A stretch of DNA of 64,000 nucleotides from G958296245 sp965262055 (GTDB taxonomy: Bacteria > Chloroflexota > Dehalococcoidia > Lucifugimonadales > G958296245): contig CBDHEI010000002.1 in assembly GCA_965262055.1 (NCBI GenBank), forward strand, positions 2,728,001 through 2,792,000. The letters are read 5' to 3'. A program made the position numbers and the translations under genes. Positions 17,601 to 26,232 of the stretch are shown here, piece by piece (position 1 is the first letter of the stretch; each line of letters begins with the position of its first letter). The notes below the pieces were generated by a model. The model searched no databases. It was not told where the DNA came from and saw only the letters and a list, made by a program, of their open reading frames with translations.

Positions 17601-17870
17601 ATGACTATTTCGATGTCAACCCATGGTTCTACGGAGAGCGCGCATGAGGGCGAGGAGTGCCGCCACCGGTGGGCGATAGAGACGCCCTCCGGCAAGTTCA
17701 GTACCGGTGTCTGCAATCTCTGTGGGGAAAAACGCCAGTTCCAGAACTACATCGAGGGTTCCACTTGGGGCAGCGATGTCTCGCTGGATCAACTCATTGG
17801 ATCCTCCGGTGTAGGCGTTAGACGTGGCACCAAGCATCCCAGCGGGCCATTCTCAGAGGACGATTACTAG
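17601..17870 (+). CDS. Small Cys-containing (zinc-ribbon-like) protein of unknown function
   Basis: The 89-residue product has 'CRHRWAIETPSGKFSTGVCN' followed by 'LCGEKRQFQNYIEG', giving a C-x2-H...C-x2-C cluster that could hold one zinc ion. The rest is polar. Such short proteins recur in Chloroflexota genomes without known function. GGAGG lies about 13 bases before the ATG. The 250 bases between the Ldh gene and this start hold nothing recognisable. Confidence 0.5.
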   Translation: MTISMSTHGSTESAHEGEECRHRWAIETPSGKFSTGVCNLCGEKRQFQNYIEGSTWGSDVSLDQLIGSSGVGVRRGTKHPSGPFSEDDY

Positions 17871-17935
17871 CAGGCTGTAGCGCTGTGCCGCCACTCCCGC
17901 GCGGCGGCGGAACTCGTCTGCTGACGCCGACATCC

Positions 17936-19018
17936 TCAGTCGGACGGCTCGACGAACGTGAGTATTCTCGCCGGGTTGTGGACTAGCAAACGCTCGAGGT
18001 CGTCGTCGGTGAACCCTCGAATCTTGAGCCAGGACACGACCTGCTTGAGGATGAAGAAGTAGCCGTGACCCCCGTAGGCGGTCCATTTGAGCTTTTGTGC
18101 GACGTCGTGGCCCGTGAGGATCTTTTCGCCGTAGCCATGCCCGATCATGTGGGCGATCACGTCCGCGCGTCCCGCGTCGTTGAGCATCGTAATCCTCGGA
18201 TTGGGTGGATAGTAAGGCAGGCCCAATCCGAAGTGGTCCCACTCGAGGTAACATCCCGCTTCGGCGATACGGAGCAGCACGCGGCGGTCCATGACCGTTC
18301 GCTCGAGGTGCCCGATGATGGTGCGCCTGGGGTCCCCTCCTGCTTCAACGATAACGCCGATGATTTCCTCCGGTGAGGGCTCGTCCCTGCCGGGGTGGAT
18401 GAGGAGGGGTGCGCCGGTTGCGCGCTGAGCCCTGGCCGAGGCCCGGAGCACCTTGCGCTCGTTGTCCGACAAGGGATAGGAGCAACCGACCTCTCCTATG
18501 ATCCCCGACCTGATGCCGGATGTTCCGACGCCGGTCGTTACGTCCCTGACGATCTCCTCATAGATTTCGTCCTCCGCGAGGTCGTCCATGTTGGGAGGGT
18601 GCGCCTCCTTGACGTAGTAGGACGAGCCCATTATGAGGTGGACTCCCGTCGCACGGGATATGCGCGCCAGGCCGTCGGGGTTTCTGTTCAGCCCGATGCT
18701 GGATGCCTCCACGATGGCGCCGCCGCCGTGCTGCTTGTACAGGGCGATCTCATTGGTGGCCGTTTCCTCGTCGTCCAGTCGCAGGTTGTCCAGGTTCGCG
18801 AAGTTGTAGTTGCTGATGTACCCGAGGATGTCCATGCGCATCGGTGCGTCGTAGATCTCGCGCGCGAATGGGTCCTCGGGGGGCTAGCCGATGTGCGAGA
18901 GGTCGGAAAGGATGTGCTCGTGCGTGTGGGTGACGCCAAGCGCTCCAGGCCGCACCGGACCGAGCACCGTCTGAACGTAGCCCACCGGTGTCTCGCTCTC
19001 CATGATGCCTGACGTCAT
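17936..19018 (-). pseudogene. Phosphotriesterase-family hydrolase gene interrupted by an in-frame TAG
   Basis: From the ATG at 19016-19018 the protein begins 'MTSGIMESETPVGYVQTVLG', carries the metal motif 'VTHTHEHILSDLSHIG', then hits TAG at codon 45 (bases 18884-18886). The same frame continues 'PPEDPFAREIYDAPMRMDIL...' to the stop at 17936, with 'LIHPGRD', 'IIGHLERT' and 'LTGHDVA' metal or catalytic segments. The downstream open frame alone (start 18841) would lack the HxH ligands. It is either a recent pseudogene or a sequencing error; full length would be 360 codons. Confidence 0.7.
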
Positions 19019-19118
19019 ATCTATATCACCCCAAGTGCATCGTCTACGCAGTCTGGAATATACTACCGCCACCAATCACTGGGGTACGTGTTCAATCCAC
19101 CTGTAATTGCCGTTCAAA

Positions 19119-19826
19119 TCACTCAGCTATTTCTCGATAGAGAGCCGTCATATCCCTGAGTACCGGCCTAGCTCCTTCAACCCAAGGGCATTCTACATTC
19201 GCTGTCAGGAGACCAACTGTACGTAGCACCTGCCCAAGTTGCTCTAGGAGACAGAGGAACGTCACCTTAACTTGTACTTCATCGTAGTGACCACCAGGGA
19301 GTAAAGTCCGCCGTACAGTTGTGAGTGCCAACAGGCTTCGACGCCGTGGGTGTGCGGCTCTTTCGCTGAGGTATCCGTATTTCTCATCCCACGCTTTTTT
19401 GGATTCGGGTGAAATTCGTTCAGCCATTTTGCCATAGGTCAGGTCTCCACTGCTGATAGATCCTTTATCATCGAGTAGCGCGTCCAACGTTTGAGGATGG
19501 GTTTCTGCGTCTTCTGCAACAAGCTGGTCCTCCATGGCCATCCGTACCAGTACCGACGCCTGCTGGTAGTAGCCGCGTTCCAATAACTGTCTGGCAATGT
19601 GCAGTGAATTGAAACTTCTCACGGCAAGGAACATTTGGACATCTTCCAGTCGGCTATCTGGTCGTTGCTTCTCATAGGCGAAAGCATCTAAGCCTTGGAG
19701 AATCTGATCGAGGGCGGCATCGACAACTTCAAGCTCACTACCATGGTTCATTCGTATCTGAGATGAAACGTCGTTTTCGTTCAACTCAATCACTCTCATG
19801 TGGCGTTGTCTGAACTCAGTAGACAT
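19119..19826 (-). CDS. Uncharacterised helical protein (DUF5677-like)
   Basis: The 235-residue, mostly helical protein starts at the ATG at 19824-19826, which has AGGAGGAAAGTCA in front of it. The central segment 'FNSLHIARQLLERGYYQQASVLVRMAMEDQLV' (split here as 'FNSLHIARQLLERGYYQ' and 'QASVLVRMAMEDQLV') resembles DUF5677 proteins, whose function is unknown and which often occur in mobile or defence-rich DNA. It is the last gene before the insertion-sequence cluster. Confidence 0.5.
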   Translation of the reverse strand: MSTEFRQRHMRVIELNENDVSSQIRMNHGSELEVVDAALDQILQGLDAFAYEKQRPDSRLEDVQMFLAVRSFNSLHIARQLLERGYYQQASVLVRMAMEDQLVAEDAETHPQTLDALLDDKGSISSGDLTYGKMAERISPESKKAWDEKYGYLSERAAHPRRRSLLALTTVRRTLLPGGHYDEVQVKVTFLCLLEQLGQVLRTVGLLTANVECPWVEGARPVLRDMTALYREIAE

Positions 19827-20297
19827 TGACTTTCCTCCTGAAATGCCCTCGCGATGCGGTTCGGCGCATGATCGGACGCTCAGTTCGTCAGCGGGTATCC
19901 TAACAGGCTGCGGAAGAAAGGCAAGGCGCTCAGCCGCAGTGTATGGAGCCTCGACCGTGTCCGTACAAACTTTGGCAAATGTACAAACTTTAGAACCTTC
20001 ACTCTCTGGACTCAATCGACACGGAAAGCTTAAGTACTCGTGGACGGTCGACTTGGGTCCGTTTAAGCCCGGTCAAATTGTTAGGCACTAGCAGGCTGAT
20101 GAAAAACGTTGATGCGTACCTGCCGGAGAGGGTGGGGCCGCTGGGAACGGGAGTGGCGGGCCCGGGGGAGCCGAACCCAGCTAGGCGTTCCGGCGCCGAG
20201 CTAGACGAGCAGGGATGGACGAATGGTCTCGTCCATGACGGGTCCGTCCCTGTCAACAGTTGAGGACCCGCCCAGATCGGGGGAAGCCTATCTCCCG
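19827..20297. other. Gene-poor stretch with possible decayed IS ends
   Basis: No supported gene. Two similar words, 'AACAGGCTGCGGAAGAAAGG' at about 19902 and 'AGCAGGCTGATGAAAAACG' at about 20093, look like the AGGCTGxxGAAAAA tips of common insertion sequences, but no transposase lies between them. The next coding sequence is the 3' part of the IS-split gene ending at 20298. Confidence 0.35.
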
Positions 20298-20475
20298 TCA
20301 GCTGAACCACTCCAGCTCGTAGCGGCCTGGTTCCCCGTCGATCTCCCCGTATGTGGCAAGGTCGAACATTGGAAGTTCGTTGACATCAGGCATCCATACG
20401 AACGGTATCGGCACGTCTCCCAAGTCCCTGCGGGTGCACCCGTGCTCCTTCAGCCACAACTCGGAGTGTCACCGC

Positions 20476-22117
20476 TGTCGACGCTCAGCGATTATGTCCG
20501 CTTAAGTGTCAAGGGAAAATGTCCTCTAAGTAGATTGCCATGCTAGCAGATTAAGGCACTGCCGACGTTGCGCGGGCGGGCGACATGGGTGGGCTTTCGG
20601 CATCGATGTACTTCCTCACGGTGTCTCTGTGTATGCTCAGTTCCCGGGCGATCCCACGGATGGACAGCCCCTTGCGCTTCGCCTTCTGGACCGCCTTCCA
20701 TCTCGCCGTCTGAAGTGGGGTGGGCTTTCTGGATCGCGGAGTCGCAGTCCTGCGAACTCTTGCGGCGCCGTTGTGGTCGGCATCGTCGCGGAGTCTGTCC
20801 ACTACGAGCATTGTGCCCATTGACGCCACCGCGTCCTCCGACCTCCTGGTGACACCGTTGGTGTAGCGGCTGGGACCAGCCGTGTGCACGGTCCGCGTGT
20901 CGAAGCTGCGCAGGACACTGGGCCGTGGAGGTGCTTGCTGGGAGGCGACGGTACGCCCTTCGTGTTGCACTGCCAGTCGGCCGTCCAGCCCCTCGAGTAC
21001 TTCCACCACCGACCCGGCATAGCTCGGCCGAGACTTGTCGGGAAGCAACTGCAGGGTGCGCCAGCGGTATTTCACCGTGTTGTCCCTGCCAACCCTGCGC
21101 CTGTACTTCAGGCATAGGACTGTGTCCAGGCACATCCCCGGGTCTGGGACCCGATACGCGGTGTCTGCGTTCTCCGGCGGCACACGAAAGCGTTCATTGA
21201 AGCGGGGCAGGAAGTCGTTGAGCACGCGGTTGGCGTCTTCGATGGTGGTCGCGCCTGCGAGTCTCATCTCCGTGACCAATCTGTCCTGGAGCGTGCCCGC
21301 GGTGCGTTCCACGCGGCCTTTGGCTTGTGGAGACCGTGCGAATATCAGCTGTACGCCGATCTCACCCATAGCGCGCGAGAACTGGGTGGGAGCGGCGGCG
21401 GTCTCCGACGGCGGCGTGTGCTTGAAGACGCCATGGCGGTCTGAATAGAGTGCGAGCGGTATGCCGTAGCTCCGTATCAGATCCCGCATCAGCAGTAAGT
21501 AGCTGCGGGTGTTCTCCTGCTCGCAGAACAGGGCATTGACGACACAGCCAGTAGCGTCGTCGACCGCCAGCAGTAGCGTGAACTGGGGGCCATCTTCTCC
21601 CAGCCATCTGTGGTAGCTGCCGTCGATCTGTATCAGCATTCCCTCGCGAGTCATCCGCTGCCGTCGAACACGATGCTTCGGCGGCCTGCGACGGCGAGGA
21701 CTGTTCATACCGGCGTCAGTCAGTATCTTGCGCAACGTGTTACGACCGATGTCTATGCCCTCTCGCTCCCTCAGCAACTCGCTCAGGTGCGTGTGGTTGA
21801 CTCCCGCGTATCGGGTCCGCGCCAGGACCACCACGTCGGTCGCCAACGGGTCCGATGTAGCGTTGGCCGGTCTGCGACCTCGATTGCCGTGAGCGAGTGC
21901 GGCTGCTCCCTCCTTGCTGTAGGCCGCCAGAATACGCCTGGTGTGGCGCGCGCTCACTCCCATCAAAGTCGCTGCCTGCTCCGTGGTCATATGGTCCGCC
22001 ATCAAACTGTTGAGAACCTGAAGCCTTGTCTGCTCTCTCTGCGTCAATGTCACATGCTCCTTCATGCGGACATTTTCGCTTGACAGTTAGCGAGGACATA
22101 ATCGCTGAGCAGTTACA
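20476..22117 (-). mobile_element. ISNCY-type insertion sequence (ISDol1-like), nested in the IS21 left tip
   Basis: This 1642-bp element has imperfect terminal inverted repeats of about 48 bp, TGTCGACGCTCAGCGATTAT... on the left and TGTAACTGCTCAGCGATTAT... on the right, continuing through 'GTGTCAAGGGAAAATGTCC' versus 'CTGTCAAGCGAAAATGTCC'. A 7-bp duplication TCACCGC is at 20469-20475 and 22118-22124. It inserted only nine bases inside the IS21 element, so it arrived later. Confidence 0.85.
20551..22065 (-). CDS. ISNCY-family (ISDol1-like) transposase
   Basis: The 504-residue DDE transposase has an N-terminal HTH ('EQAATLMGVSARHTRRILAA'), an integrase-like core with Asp in 'LIQIDGSYHRW', 'ALYSDRHGVF' and Glu in 'KGRVERTAGTLQD', and a C-terminal second HTH ('SIRGIARELSIHRDTVRKYI'). 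The length matches the family and no frameshift is seen, so it may be active. The ATG is 52 bases inside the right end of the element. Confidence 0.9.
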   Translation of the reverse strand: MKEHVTLTQREQTRLQVLNSLMADHMTTEQAATLMGVSARHTRRILAAYSKEGAAALAHGNRGRRPANATSDPLATDVVVLARTRYAGVNHTHLSELLREREGIDIGRNTLRKILTDAGMNSPRRRRPPKHRVRRQRMTREGMLIQIDGSYHRWLGEDGPQFTLLLAVDDATGCVVNALFCEQENTRSYLLLMRDLIRSYGIPLALYSDRHGVFKHTPPSETAAAPTQFSRAMGEIGVQLIFARSPQAKGRVERTAGTLQDRLVTEMRLAGATTIEDANRVLNDFLPRFNERFRVPPENADTAYRVPDPGMCLDTVLCLKYRRRVGRDNTVKYRWRTLQLLPDKSRPSYAGSVVEVLEGLDGRLAVQHEGRTVASQQAPPRPSVLRSFDTRTVHTAGPSRYTNGVTRRSEDAVASMGTMLVVDRLRDDADHNGAARVRRTATPRSRKPTPLQTARWKAVQKAKRKGLSIRGIARELSIHRDTVRKYIDAESPPMSPARATSAVP

Positions 22118-22244
22118 TCACCGCCGGTGTAAGAATGACCCAGTAGCGCCGGAATGGAATTGACCCACCCCTTAGCAGAGCGCACCTTAGCGTTGGGAGA
22201 ATCCCGACGTGGAGGTGCCGAACAGATTGCTAAGAGGAGGGACA

Positions 22245-23462
22245 GTGAAAGAGCTGTACGAGTTGAAGGGTGAGGGTAGGTCGATCCGTGGGATCGCGCG
22301 GGAGCTGGGAGTGTCTCGGAACTCGGTGCGCAGGTATCTGAGGTCGCCGGGAGTGCCGAGGGAGAAGGCGAGGCGTCGCCGGGCATCCAAGCTGGACCCG
22401 TACGCAGAGTACATCGACGGTCGCCTGTCTGAAGGTCTGGACAACTGCGTGGTGTTGCTGCGTGAGCTGCGTGTCCGAGGATACAGAGGCGGGTACACGA
22501 TCCTGAAGGACTACGTTCAGCCGCGCCGTCGCCGCCGGCAGCCTCGAGCGACGGTGAGGTTCGAGACTGGTCCCGGTGAGCAGGCTCAGGTCGACTGGGG
22601 GAGCTTGGCGTACGTCGCACAGGACGGTCGCAAGCGCCGAGTGTGGGCGTTCGTGATGGTGCTGGGCTGGTCTCGGGCCATCTACGTGGAGTTCGTACGC
22701 CGTGCCGACGTCGCGACCTTCATGCGCTGTCACGTCAATGCGTTCGAGTACTTCGGCGGCGTGCCTCGCCGATGTCTGTACGACAACGCGAAGGTGGTGG
22801 TGTTGGGGCGCGACGATGCCGGTCGTCCCGAGTGGAACAGCCGGATGCTGGACTTTGCGCTGCGGGTCGGCTTCGAGATGAGGTTGTGCCGACCGTACCG
22901 TGCTCAGACGAAGGGTAAGGTTGAGAGCGGGGTGAAGTACGTTCGCCGCAACCTGTGGCCCACTGTCCGGTTCAGCGACGACGCGGAGATGAACAGGCAG
23001 GGTATGGAGTGGTGCGAGACGGTGGCGAACGAGCGTGTGCACGGGACGACGATGCAGCGGCCGAAGGTGCTGCTTGCGAAGGAACGGGCGCACATGCTGG
23101 CTCTGCCTGAGCGGTCCGGTCTGGCGCCGTATCTTCGAGAGGAGCGGAAGGTGGGCCGTGACGGGTACGTGCATTGGGACGGCGCGTGGTACGGCGTACC
23201 GTGGTCGTGGGCAGGCAGGACTGTGCAGGTGGGGCTGGGGTCCGGGACGGTGGAGATATGGTTGGGCTCCGACCGGCTGGCGGTGCATCCGAGGGCACAC
23301 AGGCGAGGGCAGCGGTTGACGCTGCCGGGCCAGTGGGCCGGGCTGGTCAACGGGGATGAGGGTCCCAGGAGGGAGGCCGTAGCGGTTCAGGTGTCGGCAG
23401 GCGAGGTAGAGCGTCGGTCCCTGGAAGTGTACGAGTTGGCGGCGGCAGGGGGTGTGAGATGA
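22245..23462 (+). CDS. istA: IS21-family transposase IstA
   Basis: A 405-residue transposase. The N-terminal HTH is 'SIRGIARELGVSRNSVRRYL'; the DDE core has Asp in 'QVDWGSLAYV', 'LYDNAKVVV' and Glu in 'GKVESGVKYVRRN'. GTG at 22245 is preferred because AGGAGGGACA stands before it; an upstream in-frame GTG at 22209 lacks such a site. IstA catalyses strand transfer with its helper ATPase IstB, whose start overlaps the stop (ATGA). The frame is intact. Confidence 0.9.
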   Translation: MKELYELKGEGRSIRGIARELGVSRNSVRRYLRSPGVPREKARRRRASKLDPYAEYIDGRLSEGLDNCVVLLRELRVRGYRGGYTILKDYVQPRRRRRQPRATVRFETGPGEQAQVDWGSLAYVAQDGRKRRVWAFVMVLGWSRAIYVEFVRRADVATFMRCHVNAFEYFGGVPRRCLYDNAKVVVLGRDDAGRPEWNSRMLDFALRVGFEMRLCRPYRAQTKGKVESGVKYVRRNLWPTVRFSDDAEMNRQGMEWCETVANERVHGTTMQRPKVLLAKERAHMLALPERSGLAPYLREERKVGRDGYVHWDGAWYGVPWSWAGRTVQVGLGSGTVEIWLGSDRLAVHPRAHRRGQRLTLPGQWAGLVNGDEGPRREAVAVQVSAGEVERRSLEVYELAAAGGVR

Positions 23463-24283
23463 TCGCCCTGGAGCAGGCGCGTCAGTACATGGAGAGCCTG
23501 GGGCTGACTGAGGCTGTCGAGGTGCTCGACAGCAGACTCGACGCGGCCGCCAGTAAGCAGATGCCGTACCCCGACATGCTGGCGGACCTGCTGGGTATCG
23601 AGGTGGCGGCCCGCAGAGAGCGGTATCTGACCACCAGGACACGGATGGCCCACCTGCCCTTCCGGCGTACCCTGGAGCAGTTCGACTTCGCCTTCCAGCC
23701 CTCCATCGACGAGCGCCAAGTCAGGGAGCTGACCAGCCTTGCCTTCGTTGCCGAGGCGACCAATCTCCTGCTGTTGGGTCCTCCGGGAGTGGGCAAGACA
23801 CACCTGGCAGTGGCCCTGGCCCTACGGTCCATCGAGAACGGGTACGGGGCCTACTTCGTGCGAGCCTACGACCTGATGGAGGACCTGAGGAAAGCCCGGG
23901 CCGAGCACCGGCTGGACCGACGCATGAGGGTCTACCTGGCTCCGAAGGTGCTCATCGTTGACGAGTTCGGCATCTGGCCCTACGACCGCGACGCCGCCAC
24001 CGCCTTCTTCAGCCTGATCTCGGCCAGATACGAGAGGGGCAGCATCATCCTCACATCCAACAAGGGCTTCGCAGAGTGGGGAGAGCTGCTCGGAGACACC
24101 GTGATCGCCACCGCCATCCTTGACCGGCTGCTGCACCACAGCCACGTGCTCAACATCCGCGGTGAAAGCTACAGGCTCAGGGACAAGCGGCAGGCTGGTC
24201 TGTTGACCTCTCAACAGCTGCTCAATCCATCATCGGAGGAAACCCAAAACACGAAATCACAGCCAGGGGTGGGTCAATACTAA
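23459..24283 (+). CDS. istB: IS21-family helper ATPase IstB
   Basis: A 274-residue AAA+ ATPase with Walker A 'LLGPPGVGKTHLAVAL' at about residue 105, Walker B 'KVLIVDEFGIWPYD', and sensor 'IILTSNKGF'. It assists IstA in target selection. The start overlaps the istA stop by four bases, implying coupled translation. The last residues run close to the right inverted repeat. Confidence 0.92.
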   Translation: MIALEQARQYMESLGLTEAVEVLDSRLDAAASKQMPYPDMLADLLGIEVAARRERYLTTRTRMAHLPFRRTLEQFDFAFQPSIDERQVRELTSLAFVAEATNLLLLGPPGVGKTHLAVALALRSIENGYGAYFVRAYDLMEDLRKARAEHRLDRRMRVYLAPKVLIVDEFGIWPYDRDAATAFFSLISARYERGSIILTSNKGFAEWGELLGDTVIATAILDRLLHHSHVLNIRGESYRLRDKRQAGLLTSQQLLNPSSEETQNTKSQPGVGQY

Positions 24284-24635
24284 CCCGGCGATAGTGGGTC
24301 AAATCTAATCCGGCGTTGACAGGAGACCCACCAGGGCATCGAGTACTCGCCGCCCTGTCCCTGATAGACCAGGTGGAACCTACGGCATCTCTTACACCTT
24401 CGCACGAATCCCTGGCACGTCTCGCAGACCCTGATCACGTCGCGACTGTCGCAGGAGAAGCTAACTGTCTCGGGATCCCCCCAAGTGTGCCTGCAAGGCT
24501 CCGGTCCTTCGCCCGCTTCAAGAGGCGGAGGCGGCAGGCTAGCCGCCCATACACTCCTGGCCTTGCGCTCCCTGGCCTCACGCGCCTCCCTTCGTTTGCG
24601 TACCCCCCGCCGTAGTTTGGAGCGAGTCATACAGT

Positions 24636-24911
24636 CTACTCCCGGCCCTCGTCGAGCCTGGTGTTCTCCGGAAGCATCACTTCCATGCCGCCATGGACCG
24701 ACAGCGCCAAACGCATGATGTGCCACACCTCTCCGCCAGTCGGGATCGCCCCCGTACGCCATGCCGCCACGCGGTCGTTCTCGACGCCTAGGCGCTCAGC
24801 GAACTCCTCCCATGTCAGCCCTGCGAGTTCTACGAGCCTCGCCAGCCGCTCCGGATAGTCCTTCGGGAAGAGCTCCGGGTAAGAGCCCTCCGTCCGTCTA
24901 CGTGAGTCCAT
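24636..24911 (-). CDS. XRE-type HTH protein at the edge of the defence island
   Basis: The 91-residue protein has a helix-turn-helix region, 'ERLARLVELAGLTWEEFAER' followed by 'LGVENDRVAAWRTG'. This is a small XRE/Cro-like DNA-binding fold. Its stop is 5 bases before the start of the IS-split Cys-rich gene, so both formed an operon. A 17-bp perfect tandem duplication lies 15 bases upstream and may be its operator. A gene of the same style (39744) lies on the other side of the defence operon. Confidence 0.65.
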   Translation of the reverse strand: MDSRRRTEGSYPELFPKDYPERLARLVELAGLTWEEFAERLGVENDRVAAWRTGAIPTGGEVWHIMRLALSVHGGMEVMLPENTRLDEGRE

Positions 24912-24925
24912 CGTCCTACTTCCTC

Positions 24926-24959
24926 ATTCCCTAGACCACTATATTCCCTAGACCACTAT
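24926..24959. repeat. Two tandem copies of a 17-bp sequence upstream of the XRE-type gene
   Basis: ATTCCCTAGACCACTAT occurs at 24926-24942 and again, without change or gap, at 24943-24959. The position 15 bases ahead of the XRE-type start codon suggests an operator for autoregulation. Confidence 0.6.
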
Positions 24960-25398
24960 GAGGCCCTGATTCAGAAGCTTGCCAAGCCCCGATACTCGTG
25001 GGAGGTCGATTCGGATACAACAGCGAAAGGTCGGGCGCGTCGACAAGTGGTTTCGCCACGGCAGCCCTGGGTACCGATTCCAACCTTCCCAGGTGGGCCT
25101 ACGTGGATAGTAGGTAGTACCATCTTCGAGATGCGGTTGGGAGCACTCACTGTGAGCCCCTGAGGGCCTGCCATCATGCAATTGCTACGGACGGGTATGG
25201 GGACTGGCAACTTCCACAGTGATACCGATCAAGGCGACGACGCCTTGGTTCGCTGGGCGATCTCCCTGTAGGTGAAGGCATATTGCCCCGCTACCAGGCT
25301 CGGCTGAGCCCATGCAACTCCATTCTACCATCTTGCCGTGTATGCCCCAGGGCGATATAATAGGTGTAGTTTCTTCATTTAGCTAGAAGGAGTTGCCG
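24960..25398. promoter_or_regulatory. Intergenic region with the promoter of the defence operon
   Basis: No supported gene. TTGCCG at 25333-25338 and a perfect TATAAT at 25356-25361 are separated by 17 bases, the best sigma-70-like promoter in the window. It would start transcription about 30 bases before the abiEi start. An AAGGAG at 25387-25392 serves the GTG at 25399. The part from 24960 to 25320 shows no recognisable feature. Confidence 0.65.
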
Positions 25399-26232
25399 GT
25401 GGCGACTGCTACAGTGATACCGAGGGGAATATCGGAGCGGAACCGCCGTCACCTCACGTCCCTGTATCGGAGCGTTACAGGGCCTTTCTCTGTCCAAGAG
25501 GCCGCCGACGCTCTCTCTCTGACTATCCCGCGAACCCATCGATTCCTCGCCTACCTGGCCGAGCGAGGGTGGCTAGTGCGCGTGTGCCGCGGGCTCTACG
25601 CGCCTGTGCCCTTGGACGCCATCAATCCGGGCGAGTGGAGGGAAGACCCGTGGGTCGTCGCGGACAAACTCTTCGGCCCTGACTACTATGTCGGAGGGTG
25701 GACGGCGTGTGAGCACTGGAACCTAACCGAGCAGATATTCAGAGAGACCGTCGTCGTCACCACGCGGAAGGTAAGGAATAAGGAGACCGAGGTCCAGGGC
25801 TTTCCCTTCCGGATCAAGCGCGCTCCAGAGCGGAGGATGTTCGGGGCCAAGGCCGTCTGGCGCGACCAGACCAGGGTGAGCATCTCTGACCCTTCACGCA
25901 CCATCGTCGACATCCTCGACGACCCGTCATTAGGAGGGGGCATTCGCCACGCAGCCGATGTCGTGGGCACGTACTTCAGGGGGGAATACCGGGACGACGA
26001 TCTTCTGGGTGATTACGTCTGGCGAGCCGGCAACAGGGTGGTCTTCAAGCGTCTGGGCTATCTTGGCGAGCATCTCGAAGTCGATGCTCCCGCGCTTCTC
26101 CAAAAGTGCGAGAGAGGCGTGAGCTCCGGCGTAACACGGCTGGACCCCGGCTTACCCAATGAGGGTCCAGTGGCGCGGCGTTGGAATCTCCGGTTGAACG
26201 GGAGGTTGCAGACCGAGAGGGCGCTGAGTTGA
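25399..26232 (+). CDS. abiEi: AbiEi-like antitoxin/transcriptional regulator (type IV TA)
   Basis: The 277-residue protein has an N-terminal winged HTH ('FSVQEAADALSLTIPRTHRF', then 'LAYLAERGWLVRV'), 'GLYAPVPLDAINPGEWREDP' and the AbiEi core 'DYYVGGWTACEHWNLTEQ', with 'VSISDPSRTIVDILDDPSLG' later. AbiEi proteins repress their operon and counteract the nucleotidyltransferase AbiEii. GTG at 25399 was chosen because it stands six bases after AAGGAG; a TTG at 25393 is too close. The next gene overlaps by four bases. Confidence 0.8.
   Translation: MATATVIPRGISERNRRHLTSLYRSVTGPFSVQEAADALSLTIPRTHRFLAYLAERGWLVRVCRGLYAPVPLDAINPGEWREDPWVVADKLFGPDYYVGGWTACEHWNLTEQIFRETVVVTTRKVRNKETEVQGFPFRIKRAPERRMFGAKAVWRDQTRVSISDPSRTIVDILDDPSLGGGIRHAADVVGTYFRGEYRDDDLLGDYVWRAGNRVVFKRLGYLGEHLEVDAPALLQKCERGVSSGVTRLDPGLPNEGPVARRWNLRLNGRLQTERALS

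Larger units (their letters stand above)
20467..24321 (+). mobile_element. IS21-family element carrying a nested ISNCY-type element
   Basis: The outer tips are TGTCACCGCCGG (left, interrupted after 9 bases by the nested element and continued at 22118) and TGTCAACGCCGG (reverse complement of 24310-24321). Internal terminal repeats follow: 'TGACCCAGTAGCGCCGG' and 'ATTGACCCACCCC' on the left match 'TGACCCACTATCGCCGG' and 'ATTGACCCACCCC' on the right. The 4-bp duplication GGAG is at 20463-20466 and 24322-24325. Without the nested element the IS is about 2.2 kb, normal for IS21, and carries istA and istB. Confidence 0.9.
20298..24630 (-). pseudogene. Cys-rich protein gene split by nested insertion sequences
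   Basis: The 5' part (24322-24630) encodes 'MTRSKLRRGVRKRREAREA...' and a Cys cluster 'CETCQGFVRRCKRCRRFH', ending '...YSMPWWVS'. The 3' part (20298-20462) encodes 'ELWLKEHGCTRRDLGDVP...' and ends 'GRYELEWFS'. Removing 20463-24321 (the IS21 element plus one copy of its 4-bp target duplication) joins them in frame as '...MPWWVSELWLKEHG...', a 157-residue protein. In its present state the 5' part reads 14 codons into the IS and stops at 24280. Function unknown; the Cys pairs suggest a zinc ribbon. It follows the XRE-type gene at 24636 by 5 bases. Confidence 0.85.

Noticed and set aside
20083..20110. tRNA or attachment site at the border of the mobile region
   Set aside because: I looked for cloverleaf-like sequence at 19.8-20.3 kb, 24.9-25.4 kb and 39.6-40.1 kb and saw none; only IS-tip-like words were found.
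22230..23642. 470-codon open frame opposite istA
   Set aside because: Shadow of the IS21 transposase gene, with low-complexity Pro/His/Arg composition.
24948..25210. Minus-strand open frames of 77-79 codons before the defence operon
   Set aside because: No ribosome-binding site and no protein-like composition; the promoter of the plus-strand operon is downstream.
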